A stretch of DNA of 64,000 nucleotides from Rheinheimera texasensis DSM 17496 (GTDB lineage: Bacteria; Pseudomonadota; Gammaproteobacteria; Enterobacterales; Alteromonadaceae), in NCBI RefSeq assembly GCF_000711985.1, contig NZ_JONU01000014.1, positions 113,842 to 177,841 of the forward strand. The letters run 5' to 3'. Below the pieces are notes generated by a model. The model searched no databases and was not told the origin of the DNA. It saw only the letters and a list, made by a program, of their open reading frames with translations. The position numbers and the translations under genes were made by a program. Below, piece by piece: positions 18,802 to 27,195 of this stretch; position 1 is the first letter of the stretch; each line of letters begins with the position of its first letter.

Positions 18802-18853
18802 AGTGCAGTGAATGCCAACTTGGCACCGCAACATGCGTGACCAAACGCCCACC

Positions 18854-20275
18854 TCAGCCCAGTATCAGCCGAAAACAGGCGCCGGTTGGCGTCGGCACAT
18901 GCACCAAATCACCACCATGCTGACGTAAGATCTGCCGGGCCAGCGCCAGACCGATGCCGGAACCTTGTGGCTTTGTGGTAAAAAACGGCACAAACATCAT
19001 GCTGGCGGTTTCTGCGGTGATGCCTGGTCCATTGTCGCGCACTTCAATCATGGTTTGTGCGTCATTCAGCGGTGCTAATGTCAGCAGGATTTGCGGCGGC
19101 GTAACCGGCGCTGTGCCAGTGCGCAGTTGGACTTGCTGCTGCAAAGCCTCGACGGCGTTTTTCACCAGGTTAATCAGCACTTGCTCGAGTTGCGCCGGAT
19201 CATGCGCCACCACGCGCTGGTCCAGTAGTTGCTGCACCAACTCAATGCCTGAGCTTTGACACTGGCCTTGCCATAATAATGTGACTTGATGCACCACATC
19301 GGCAAGTGGTTTGTTGCTCAAAATCGGCTGTGGAACTGCGGCCACTTTGCGGAAATTCTGAATAAATTCAACCAGGTGTGCAGTGCGTCGACTCAGCGTT
19401 TGTAGTGCCATCTGCACGTCAGCTTTTTCATCGGCATCGGCAAAACAGAGGCCGACCGGCAGTAGCTGCTCACAACTTTGCGCAAGAGACGCCATCGGGG
19501 TGATGGAATTGGCAATTTCGTGCGTCAGCACCCGGGTCAGCTTGTTGTAGGCTTCTTGTTCGCGCTGATTTAACGGCTGATGGATGGATTGCAAGGTCGC
19601 GAGGCAAATCGCGTCGCCGGCGATCTGTACCGGGCTTAACAGCACGGCCAGCGTATCCGCCTGATCGCCACGCCACCAGGACACCGTGGAATGGCGCGCC
19701 AGATTCTGGCGCTGCGACGGACCGGGTTCGTTTAGCTGATGGTTGCCGGCGTTTGGCTCCGGCGCGTTGTCAACCGCCTGTCCCGGCTCGCCGGTTAAGC
19801 AGCGGCGCAGTGGGTCGGCCAGCTGGTCGATATGTGTCAGCCGCAGGCCGAGCAAGCGTGCCGCTGCCGGGCTTTGCTCAATCACCCGGCCGTCCTGATG
19901 GTAAATCAACAGCGCAAGCTCGGTGTGTAGCAGCACATGCCGTAAAAACTGCGCCTGGGCTTCGGCATCGATCCGGGCTTGTTGCAAACGCTCGCGTGCC
20001 GATTCATAGGAATGCCGCAGCAGATGATGCGCGGGCAAGCCCAAAGTATGGTCGCCATTGGCCAGCGCCCGGAACATCTGGATCGGCAGTTGTTGCTGCC
20101 GCCAGAACAGCCGCAATAACAGCCCCAGCCACAGTAGCGTCAACAGCGCGCACACCAGCAGCACCGCGCTGGCGCCCCGCTGCAGCCACAACCACATCGC
20201 CAAAGCGCCGGAGCCAGACAAGGCCAGCGCGAGCAGAATGATGTCAGCAATATGCGGGGTGCGTTTAAAGACCAT
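18854..20275 (-). CDS. NtrY-like sensor histidine kinase
   Basis: A 473-residue sensor kinase: two N-terminal membrane helices (about residues 11-55) with almost no periplasmic loop, a PAS-like region (HTELALLIYHQDGRVIEQSPAAARLLG), an H-box THEIANSITPM (phospho-His about residue 252) and an ATPase domain with N-box NLVKNAVEAL, DNGPGI, FFTTKPQGSGIGLALARQI. This architecture is NtrY-like. Its start overlaps the last 11 bases of the NtrC-type regulator, so the two are co-translated. The pair is divergent from a MacAB-like efflux operon with a sigma-54 promoter, which it probably controls. Lacking a large sensor loop, it may sense membrane stress or the drug itself. Confidence 0.92.
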   Translation of the reverse strand: MVFKRTPHIADIILLALALSGSGALAMWLWLQRGASAVLLVCALLTLLWLGLLLRLFWRQQQLPIQMFRALANGDHTLGLPAHHLLRHSYESARERLQQARIDAEAQAQFLRHVLLHTELALLIYHQDGRVIEQSPAAARLLGLRLTHIDQLADPLRRCLTGEPGQAVDNAPEPNAGNHQLNEPGPSQRQNLARHSTVSWWRGDQADTLAVLLSPVQIAGDAICLATLQSIHQPLNQREQEAYNKLTRVLTHEIANSITPMASLAQSCEQLLPVGLCFADADEKADVQMALQTLSRRTAHLVEFIQNFRKVAAVPQPILSNKPLADVVHQVTLLWQGQCQSSGIELVQQLLDQRVVAHDPAQLEQVLINLVKNAVEALQQQVQLRTGTAPVTPPQILLTLAPLNDAQTMIEVRDNGPGITAETASMMFVPFFTTKPQGSGIGLALARQILRQHGGDLVHVPTPTGACFRLILG

Positions 20276-21707
20276 ATTTTTCCAATCGCCGGTACAAGGC
20301 GCCCCGTGTTAATCCCAGGGCTTTGGCGGCATGGCTGACATTTCCCTGGAAGTGCTTCAGTGCCGCCAATATGGTTTGATGCTCGACCTGCTCCAGATTA
20401 AACAGCGGCTCTGCGCTGTGCTCTGCTGCCGCGCTGTCGGGTAATACCTGGGGCTGTATCGTGCTTTGGGCCAGCGTCGCCAGATCACCCGCCGATACTG
20501 TATTGCCAATCAGCAAAGCCAGATCTGGCTCGCCGCCGTCGGTTAAAATCACTGCACGCTCAATCGCATGCGCCAGTTCGCGGATATTGCCCGGCCAGGG
20601 GTAGCATTGCAGTTGCGCCAGCAGTGCCGGGCTGAAACGCAGCTCTTTTTTGTATTTGCGGCCAAAGTGCTGCAGGTAGTGGTCAACCAATAACGGAATG
20701 TCATCGAGGCGTTCGCGCAAACTCGGCAACCGCACCTCGATGGTATTGATCCGGTACAGCAAATCCTGACGAAAACGCCCGGCCGCCACGGCTTGCGGCA
20801 GCGCTTCATTGGTGGCGCAAATCAGCCGGATATCGACCGGCACGGGCTTGTCTGCGCCCAGCGGGGTGACCTGGCGATTTTGCAGCGCTGCCAACAGTTT
20901 CACCTGCTGTTCCAACGGCAAATTGCCAATCTCATCAAGAAACAAACTGCCCTGATGCGCCAGTTCAAAGCGGCCGATCCGGTCGGCGCGCGCGTCGGTA
21001 AAAGCGCCTTTTTTATGACCAAATAACTCGCTTTCCAGCAAACTGCCGGCCAAAGCGCCCATGTCCAGACCGATAAACGGGCCGTTGGCGCGTAAGCTTT
21101 GTTGATGAATGGCGTGCGCCGTCAGTTCCTTGCCGGTACCACTTTCCCCAGTGATCAGGATATTGGCATCGGTTTGTGCGGCTTTTTCAATGATGGCCAG
21201 CACTTGTTGCATGGCAGCGCTTTGCCCTAACAACGGCTGTGCGTTGGCGCGATGGTCGCCGGCCAGTACTTGGCTTAACCCTTTGGCCTGCCGGCTTAAT
21301 TGGCCCAGCGCTTTTTTATCCTGCGCATGGGCGCAGGCCGTCGCAACGGTCGTCAGCAGCTGATCGTTTTGCCACGGCTTTGGCATAAAATCCGTCGCGC
21401 CACATTTAATCGCCTCGACCGCCAGATGCACGTCGCTGTAGGCGGTCATCAAAATCACTGCGATACTGGGGTCCAGGCTTTGAATTTTTTTCAGCCAATA
21501 AAACCCTTCCTGACCGCTGATAGCGTCGCGATGAAAATTCATATCCAGCAGCACCACGTCCACCGCTTCAGCGGCCAGCGTGCTTTCCAGCGCAAAGGGG
21601 TCTTGCAGCGTCAAGACCTGCTGATAATGCTGTTTCAGTAACAGCCGCGCCGCAAGCAACACATCGGCGTTGTCATCGACGATCAGCAGAGTGGCAGCGT
21701 GTTTCAT
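20265..21707 (-). CDS. NtrC-family sigma-54 response regulator
   Basis: A 480-residue activator with three domains. The receiver has acidic pocket IVDDNAD and phospho-acceptor Asp55 in VVLLDMNF. The AAA+ domain has Walker A GESGTGKE, the sigma-54 contact loop GAFTDA (a variant of GAFTGA) and Walker B LFLDEIGN. A Fis-type helix-turn-helix ends it (NVSHAAKALGLTRGALYRRLEKYGL). It forms an operon with the NtrY-like kinase. A perfect 16-bp palindrome lies 25 bases upstream of its start and about 100 bases upstream of a sigma-54 promoter for the efflux operon, fitting an enhancer site and autoregulation. Confidence 0.95.
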   Translation of the reverse strand: MKHAATLLIVDDNADVLLAARLLLKQHYQQVLTLQDPFALESTLAAEAVDVVLLDMNFHRDAISGQEGFYWLKKIQSLDPSIAVILMTAYSDVHLAVEAIKCGATDFMPKPWQNDQLLTTVATACAHAQDKKALGQLSRQAKGLSQVLAGDHRANAQPLLGQSAAMQQVLAIIEKAAQTDANILITGESGTGKELTAHAIHQQSLRANGPFIGLDMGALAGSLLESELFGHKKGAFTDARADRIGRFELAHQGSLFLDEIGNLPLEQQVKLLAALQNRQVTPLGADKPVPVDIRLICATNEALPQAVAAGRFRQDLLYRINTIEVRLPSLRERLDDIPLLVDHYLQHFGRKYKKELRFSPALLAQLQCYPWPGNIRELAHAIERAVILTDGGEPDLALLIGNTVSAGDLATLAQSTIQPQVLPDSAAAEHSAEPLFNLEQVEHQTILAALKHFQGNVSHAAKALGLTRGALYRRLEKYGL

Positions 21708-21731
21708 TGCAGAGTCCTTGCCAGCATCAAG

Positions 21732-21747
21732 TGTCCATTAATGGACA
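21732..21747. promoter_or_regulatory. Palindromic enhancer site for the NtrC-type regulator
   Basis: TGTCCATTAATGGACA is a perfect 16-bp palindrome. It lies about 100 bases before the -24 element of the divergent efflux operon, the usual distance for an NtrC-class upstream activating site. Confidence 0.75.
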
Positions 21748-21764
21748 ATTTCTGAAAAATCCAC

Positions 21765-21781
21765 TGTACCACCAGCGGACA
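21765..21781. promoter_or_regulatory. Second, imperfect copy of the TGTCC/GGACA palindrome
   Basis: TGTAC-N7-GGACA resembles the neighbouring perfect palindrome with one arm mismatch and one extra base. Its centre is about 33 bases (three helical turns) from the first site, suggesting co-operative binding of activator dimers. Confidence 0.55.
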
Positions 21782-21843
21782 CTTTTACCGATCATTTTCA
21801 TATGAAAATTCGTAAGGCAATGAATTATATGAAAAATATATTC

Positions 21844-21859
21844 TGGCACAACAATTGTT
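21844..21859 (+). promoter_or_regulatory. Sigma-54 promoter of the MacAB-like operon
   Basis: TGGCAC (21844-21849), five bases, then TTGTT (21855-21859) matches the -24/-12 consensus TGGCAC-N5-TTGC with one deviation. It is 50 bases before the adaptor-protein ATG and next to an NtrC-family regulator gene. Confidence 0.8.
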
Positions 21860-21908
21860 TTACTTATGACATCTCATGCCACCGTCACGCTGACTACAGG
21901 ATGCCATC

Positions 21909-23165
21909 ATGGACAAAAAAATTGCCAAACCCCGCTGGAAACAACAACTGCGCCCGGTCGTCATCGGCATGCTGGCGCTGGGGATCGTCGGTGTTGCGTA
22001 TGGCTTTAGTCAGCACAGCGACACGGCGCAGCGGCAACATGTCAGTGCGCAAGGCTTGCAAATCAGCACCGTCAGTCAGGGCCAGTTTGCTGACACCCTC
22101 GCCGTGCGGGGTCAGGTGATGCCAAAAACCACCATTTACCTCGACAGCATCGCCGGTGGTGTGGTGGAACAACGCCTGGCTGAACACGGCGACTTTGTGC
22201 AGAAAGGTCAGCCCTTGCTGCGCTTAAGCAACACGGCTTTGCAGCTCGAAGTGATGAGCCGCGAAGCGCAAGTGACTGAGCAGCTGAACTTCTTGCGCAA
22301 TACGCAAATGACGATGGAAACCAATCGCTTAAATCTCAAACGCGATTTATTGGACGTTGACTTGCAAATTCGCCAGCTGACGCGCCGTCTGCAGCAAAGC
22401 AAACAATTACAACAACACAATCTGATCGCAGCCGAGACTTTGGCGCAGCTGCAAGACGACCTGAAGTTTTATCAGGAGCGCCGCAAGTTAGCACTGGAGC
22501 AACAAGCACAGGAAAACAGCATTCGCGCGCAGCAATTGGCCCAGCTGGAAGACAGCGCCAGGATGTTGCAAACCAATTTGCAATTGGCGCGCAGCAACCT
22601 CGATAACCTGCTGGTGAAGGCACCGGCGACAGGGTATTTAAGCGAACTGAATGTCGAAGTTGGTGAATCAAAAGAACGTGGCGCGCGGCTGGGGCAAATT
22701 GATTTACCCGGTGAGTACAAGCTGGTGGTCCAGCTGGACGAATTTTATCTGAATCAAATCAGCCGCGACATGCCGGTGCAGCTGCAACTGGACCAGCAAG
22801 CGGTCGAAGCCAGCATCAGCAAGGTCGATAGCCGCGTCACCAACAATCAGTTCAGCATTGAAGTCGCCTTGCCAGCGAGCGCCAGCACCTTGCGCCGTGG
22901 CCAAAGTGTTGACGCCAACATCGTGCTGGGCGCGGCGAAGGCCGATGCCACTTTATTGCCACGCGGCGCGTTTTTCGCCAGCAGCGGCGGCAATTGGGTT
23001 TATGTGCTCAGCAGTGACGGTGATCGTGCCGAGCGCCGCGACATCCGTTTAGGCAAACGCAATCAACAGTTTTTTGAAGTGCTCGATGGCCTGCAGCCAG
23101 GCGAGCGGGTGATCACCTCGGGCTATGGCAGCTTTGATAAAGCGACCGTGCTCTCAATCGAATAA
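21909..23165 (+). CDS. MacA-like periplasmic adaptor (membrane-fusion) protein
   Basis: A 418-residue HlyD/MacA-type adaptor. It has one N-terminal anchor helix (PVVIGMLALGIVGVAYGF), a split lipoyl domain (QVMPKTTIYLDSIAGGVVEQRLAEHGDFVQKGQPLLRL ... NLLVKAPATGYLSELNVEVGE), a long Gln/Leu-rich coiled-coil hairpin (about residues 110-230) and a beta-barrel domain. It would bridge the inner-membrane ABC permease and an outer-membrane TolC-type channel. No TolC gene is adjacent. It is the first gene of the sigma-54-driven operon; the ATPase follows 28 bases later. Confidence 0.92.
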   Translation: MDKKIAKPRWKQQLRPVVIGMLALGIVGVAYGFSQHSDTAQRQHVSAQGLQISTVSQGQFADTLAVRGQVMPKTTIYLDSIAGGVVEQRLAEHGDFVQKGQPLLRLSNTALQLEVMSREAQVTEQLNFLRNTQMTMETNRLNLKRDLLDVDLQIRQLTRRLQQSKQLQQHNLIAAETLAQLQDDLKFYQERRKLALEQQAQENSIRAQQLAQLEDSARMLQTNLQLARSNLDNLLVKAPATGYLSELNVEVGESKERGARLGQIDLPGEYKLVVQLDEFYLNQISRDMPVQLQLDQQAVEASISKVDSRVTNNQFSIEVALPASASTLRRGQSVDANIVLGAAKADATLLPRGAFFASSGGNWVYVLSSDGDRAERRDIRLGKRNQQFFEVLDGLQPGERVITSGYGSFDKATVLSIE

Positions 23166-23193
23166 TATCCAAGTTATCTTTCAAGGAGTGACC

Positions 23194-23907
23194 ATGATTC
23201 AGCTCAAGCATATTCAACGGGTATTTCGCACCGAAGACGTTGAAACCACTGCACTGCAGCAGATTAATCTGACCATCAATACCGGCGAATTTGTCGCGAT
23301 TATGGGCCCGTCCGGCTGCGGTAAATCCACCTTGTTATCCATATTAGGCCTGCTGGACAGCCCATCATCGGGCAGCTTTTTGTTCGCCGGTGAGGACGTC
23401 GCCAGGTACAACGAGAAACAGTTGGCAAGCCTGCGTAAAGCCAATATTGGTTTTGTATTTCAAAGCTTTAACTTGATTGATGAGTTAACCGTTGCCGAAA
23501 ATGTCGCGTTGCCATTGCAGTATCTCAATATCGGCAAAGCCGAGCGTAAAGCGCGTGTCGCGGCTATGTTGCAGCGGGTGGGGATCGACCATCGCGCCGA
23601 CCATTTGCCGCAGCAGTTGTCGGGTGGTCAGCAGCAACGGGTGGCGGTAGCGCGCGCCTTAGTCATTCAGCCGAAACTGATCCTGGCGGATGAACCCACA
23701 GGTAACCTCGACTCGAAAAACGGCCAGGAGGTGATGAATCTGTTGCGGGAACTGAACCGCGAAGGCACCACCGTCGTGATGGTGACCCACTCCGAGCGGG
23801 AAGGCGCTTATGCCGATCGCTTAGTACGGATGCTGGACGGACAAATTTTGTTAGACCGCGCCAATCAGGCCACAGTCAGCAGCGAGGTGGCTCCTTATGT
23901 GGCTTAA
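23194..23907 (+). CDS. MacB/LolD-type ABC transporter ATPase
   Basis: A 237-residue ATPase with Walker A GPSGCGKST, Q-loop FQSFNLIDELTVAENVALPL, signature LSGGQQQRVAVARAL, Walker B LILADEPTGNLD and switch His in MVTHSE. The ATG at 23194 is preceded by AAGGAG; an earlier in-frame start at 23125 would overlap the adaptor gene. The last 11 bases overlap the permease gene. The family drives mechanotransmission (lipoprotein, macrolide or toxin export) rather than classical substrate pumping. Confidence 0.95.
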   Translation: MIQLKHIQRVFRTEDVETTALQQINLTINTGEFVAIMGPSGCGKSTLLSILGLLDSPSSGSFLFAGEDVARYNEKQLASLRKANIGFVFQSFNLIDELTVAENVALPLQYLNIGKAERKARVAAMLQRVGIDHRADHLPQQLSGGQQQRVAVARALVIQPKLILADEPTGNLDSKNGQEVMNLLRELNREGTTVVMVTHSEREGAYADRLVRMLDGQILLDRANQATVSSEVAPYVA

Positions 23908-26311
23908 TTATTTAATCACGGCACTACGCGCATTTTCGCGGCATAAACTTCATTTTTCCCTGAATATCGCTGGTTTAACCTTAGGTTTGGCGGCGGCTAT
24001 TCTGATTGCCTTGTATGCCCGGCACGAAGCGTCTTATGACCAATGGCTGCCAAAGGCACAGCAGGTATTTCGGGTCGAGCAATACATAGTGCCGCTGAAC
24101 AGCGGTATTCCGCTGGTGAACAAAAACACCATCAACCGGTTGCGGGACCAGGCCGGTATTGCCGATGTGTTGTTGGTCGAGCCACTTGCGGCAACCGATG
24201 AATTTCGGCTGGGTGAACAGAGTTACCGTTTGACCGGCATGATGGGCGTTTCCGCCAATTTGCCGCAGTTTTTGCCGTTGCCGGTGTTGGCGGGTGACCT
24301 GAACAAAGCCTTGACGATCCCAGGCCAGCTGGCGATCAGTCAACAGCTGGCGGTGCGGTTGTTTGGCCAAAACAGCAACTGGCAACAAGTGATTGGTAAT
24401 ACCCTGCAACAAGGCGCAACCCGTTGGACTATTGCGGCGGTGTTTGCCGATTTACCGGAAAATACCCACTTCGCCTTTGATGGCCTGTTCCAGTTAAAGC
24501 CGTTTCGGGAGCAATACAGCGCCAACAACGCCTATGCCTATGTGCGGTTGCACGATGCTGCAGACGCTGCCACTGTGCAGCAACAACTGGCGCCGGCTTA
24601 TGTCAATATTGCCTACCCGGGTGAGTCGGTGGAGTTGGTGAAAATCAGTTTGCAGCCGCTGACCGGTATTCATTTAAATGGCAACACCCGGCTGGAGCTA
24701 AAAACCAGCGGTACGCGCAGTAACTTATGGATTTGTATCGGTTTAAGTCTGTTGTTGCTCGGGCTTGCCGGCGTCAACTTCGTCAACATGAGTATCGCCC
24801 AATCGGCACGTCGTGCCAAAGAAGTCGGTGTCCGCAAAGCGATGGGTGCCAGCCGCGGCCAAATTATCAGTCAGTTTTTAGTCGAAAGTGTGCTTATTAC
24901 CCTCATCGCCGGCGTGTTGGCTTGCGCGGCGGCCGAATTGGTATTGCCCTGGTTTAACGGTCTGGTTGAACGGCAGTTGACGCTGACCTATCTGTCCGAC
25001 TTTGGTGTGGCCTTGTTGCTGATTTTGCTGCTGACCGGCGTGATTGCCGGTGCTTATCCGGCATTTTTTATGGCTGCTTTTAGCGCCAAACGGGTGCTTA
25101 GTGGTGATTTGCAACGCGGTAAAACCGCGGTACTGGTACGCAAAGGTCTGTTGACGTTGCAATCTGCCTTGTCGGTGGCCTTGATCATCGCTGCCGTCTT
25201 GCTGCAACAACAGTTACAGCATCTGCAAAATTTACCTGTGGGTTATGAGCGCGCGGGTCGCATTCAAGTGGCGGATATTCCGAGTGAAAAAATTCTGAAC
25301 GTCGCCAATCCGCAATTGATGCAACGCGTCAAAGCCATTCCCGGTGTGTTGGATGTGGGCGCTGTGGATATTCCGATCACCGGCAGTTTTAACTCGTCGA
25401 TGCCAATGAACAGTGATAACGGTGTGCTGCGCGAGCAGATGATCCCGTTGATTGGCGTTGGTTACCGCCCTGTTGAATTGTTAGGGCTGCAATTGCTGGC
25501 GGGCCGCGACTTTGCGGAAAGTACCGCCAGTGACTGGTATCACGAGCCAAACGAAAAACTGGGCAAAGCCAGCATCTTGTTAACGCAAACGCTGGCGCGT
25601 CAGGCCGGTTTTGCTTCGGCGCAAGATGCCATTGGTCACCAGTTTTCCGTGACAGATCCTGCGGGAAAAGCCTACCAGTTCACTGTGGTGGGGGTGGTCA
25701 GTGATATCAAAGTGGGTTCGACCCGCGCCAATCAGGCCGCGCCTGTGCTGATTTGTGGCTACACCAATAATTGGTACAGCAAATTGTTGCTGAAGGTCGA
25801 CATGGACCAACTGCCGGCGATCCGTGCCGAACTTGGCAAGGTACTGGGGCAAGCGCTGAATATGTACGCACCGACGCTGGAAGTGTTGGACCAAGAGTAC
25901 AGAGCCATCTACCGCGGCGATGAACGCACAGCATTATTGGTAAGTATTTTCAGTGGTTTAGCTATCGCGCTGGCCTGTTTTGGTGTGTTTGGACTGGCGT
26001 CGTTCTCGGTGCTGCGGCGGCAAAAAGAAGTGTCGGTCCGCAAAGTGCTCGGTGCGTCACGCCTATCGATTGTCAACTTGCTGGCCAGTGAATACCTGAC
26101 GCTGGTGGCCTTGAGCGTAGCGATCGCCTTCCCGCTGACCTGGTGGCTCGTGCAGGACTGGCTGGCCGGTTTTAATGACCGCATCGATCAGTCTGTCGGG
26201 GTCTACTTGCTGTCGGCTCTGGTGGTCGCGGCAATCACCTGGTTTACTGTGGCCAGCATCGCTTTTAAAGCAGCCAGCAGCCGCCCCGCCCAGGTGTTGC
26301 GCTGCGAATAA
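23897..26311 (+). CDS. Large FtsX/MacB-type ABC permease
   Basis: An 804-residue permease with two MacB periplasmic core + FtsX units. The first anchor helix is near residues 20-40, a periplasmic domain follows, then three helices around residues 270-400 including the FtsX motif SIAQSARRAKEVGVRKAMGASRGQIISQF. A second half repeats the plan, ending with SVLRRQKEVSVRKVLGASRLSIVNL and three more helices. This duplicated form is about twice the size of E. coli LolC/E and is common in Bacteroidetes and Alteromonadales antibiotic-export operons. Export of a peptide, antibiotic or lipid is inferred. It is the last gene of the operon, ending 15 bases before the convergent tpiA stop. Confidence 0.92.
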   Translation: MWLNYLITALRAFSRHKLHFSLNIAGLTLGLAAAILIALYARHEASYDQWLPKAQQVFRVEQYIVPLNSGIPLVNKNTINRLRDQAGIADVLLVEPLAATDEFRLGEQSYRLTGMMGVSANLPQFLPLPVLAGDLNKALTIPGQLAISQQLAVRLFGQNSNWQQVIGNTLQQGATRWTIAAVFADLPENTHFAFDGLFQLKPFREQYSANNAYAYVRLHDAADAATVQQQLAPAYVNIAYPGESVELVKISLQPLTGIHLNGNTRLELKTSGTRSNLWICIGLSLLLLGLAGVNFVNMSIAQSARRAKEVGVRKAMGASRGQIISQFLVESVLITLIAGVLACAAAELVLPWFNGLVERQLTLTYLSDFGVALLLILLLTGVIAGAYPAFFMAAFSAKRVLSGDLQRGKTAVLVRKGLLTLQSALSVALIIAAVLLQQQLQHLQNLPVGYERAGRIQVADIPSEKILNVANPQLMQRVKAIPGVLDVGAVDIPITGSFNSSMPMNSDNGVLREQMIPLIGVGYRPVELLGLQLLAGRDFAESTASDWYHEPNEKLGKASILLTQTLARQAGFASAQDAIGHQFSVTDPAGKAYQFTVVGVVSDIKVGSTRANQAAPVLICGYTNNWYSKLLLKVDMDQLPAIRAELGKVLGQALNMYAPTLEVLDQEYRAIYRGDERTALLVSIFSGLAIALACFGVFGLASFSVLRRQKEVSVRKVLGASRLSIVNLLASEYLTLVALSVAIAFPLTWWLVQDWLAGFNDRIDQSVGVYLLSALVVAAITWFTVASIAFKAASSRPAQVLRCE

Positions 26312-26326
26312 AGATAGTTTTGTGTA

Positions 26327-27115
26327 TCAGGGCAGTGCCACGCATTGCGACGTGTTCACAGCGGCAATGGCGCGGCATAAGGTGTTAAAGCTATCGGCTT
26401 TCAGGCTGCCGCTGCCGACTAACACGCCGTCAATGTCGGGATATCGCAGGTATTCAGCCGCGTTATTGCTGTTGACACTGCCGCCGTACAGGATGCGAAT
26501 TTGCTGACAGTCTGCCGCGCTGTACCAGTGCTGCAGCAACTGGCGCAGCTGTTGATGTACCTGTTGTGCGTCCGGTGCCGACAACGGTTGGCCGGAACCA
26601 ATGGCAAACACCGGTTCATACGCCAGCACTAAAGGCCCGGGCGCGGGCTGAGGGTCCAGTACTTCAGCCAGTTGTTGCCACAGCACGGCAAAAGTCTGGC
26701 CTTGCTGGTGCTGTGCGGCGGTTTCGCCGACACAAAGCACCGGCGTGATGCCTTGTTGCCATAACGCCGCCAGCTGGGCGCGTCGCGAGTCGGCTGTTTC
26801 CTGTAGCCACTGCCGGCGCTCGGAATGGCCAACCAGCGTGTAAGCCACGCCGAATTCTCTAAGCATCGCCGCAGACACTTCACCGGTATAAGCGCCGCCG
26901 CTCCAGGCCGACACCAGCTGCGCACCTGCCAGCACCGGGCTTTGCAGTGTTGCGCGTTGCTGCCTGAGCGCTGCCAGATAGGGCAGCGGCACGCATAACA
27001 CCCGGCTGAGCTTGGCCAGATCAGGCACGCTGACCTCGCTTAACCAGTGCTTTAACGCCGGTTCACTACCCTGTTGTTTCCAGTTTGCCATGACCAATTG
27101 AGTTCTGGTCATCAT
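26327..27115 (-). CDS. tpiA: Triosephosphate isomerase (catabolic-locus copy)
   Basis: A complete 262-residue TIM interconverting DHAP and glyceraldehyde-3-phosphate. Catalytic residues are present: Lys13 in MANWKQQ, His97 in GHSERR, Glu167 in AYEPVFAIGSG, and phosphate loop ILYGGSV. Loop 6 reads YEPVFAIGSG instead of the near-universal YEPVWAIGTG. AAGGA precedes the ATG. It is divergent from galM across a galactose/glycerol-regulon palindrome, so it is probably a pathway-dedicated paralogue that equilibrates triose phosphates from GlpD (DHAP) and from KDPGal cleavage (G3P). Whether another tpiA exists elsewhere in the genome cannot be seen here. Confidence 0.93.
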   Translation of the reverse strand: MMTRTQLVMANWKQQGSEPALKHWLSEVSVPDLAKLSRVLCVPLPYLAALRQQRATLQSPVLAGAQLVSAWSGGAYTGEVSAAMLREFGVAYTLVGHSERRQWLQETADSRRAQLAALWQQGITPVLCVGETAAQHQQGQTFAVLWQQLAEVLDPQPAPGPLVLAYEPVFAIGSGQPLSAPDAQQVHQQLRQLLQHWYSAADCQQIRILYGGSVNSNNAAEYLRYPDIDGVLVGSGSLKADSFNTLCRAIAAVNTSQCVALP

Positions 27116-27135
27116 AAAATCCTTGTCAGCTATCT

Positions 27136-27162
27136 AATTATCGTATAAATACTATATAACGA
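27136..27162. promoter_or_regulatory. Regulon palindrome, site 1 (tpiA/galM)
   Basis: On the minus strand GTATTTAT-ACG-ATAATTA matches the idealised GTATTTAT-N3-ATAAATAC with one mismatch over the TATTTAT/ATAAATA arms. It also shares AAATACTATATA with site 7. It lies between the divergent tpiA and galM genes. Confidence 0.65.
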
Positions 27163-27195
27163 ATTAACACGACACAAGCATGCCCGGAGACGTTT

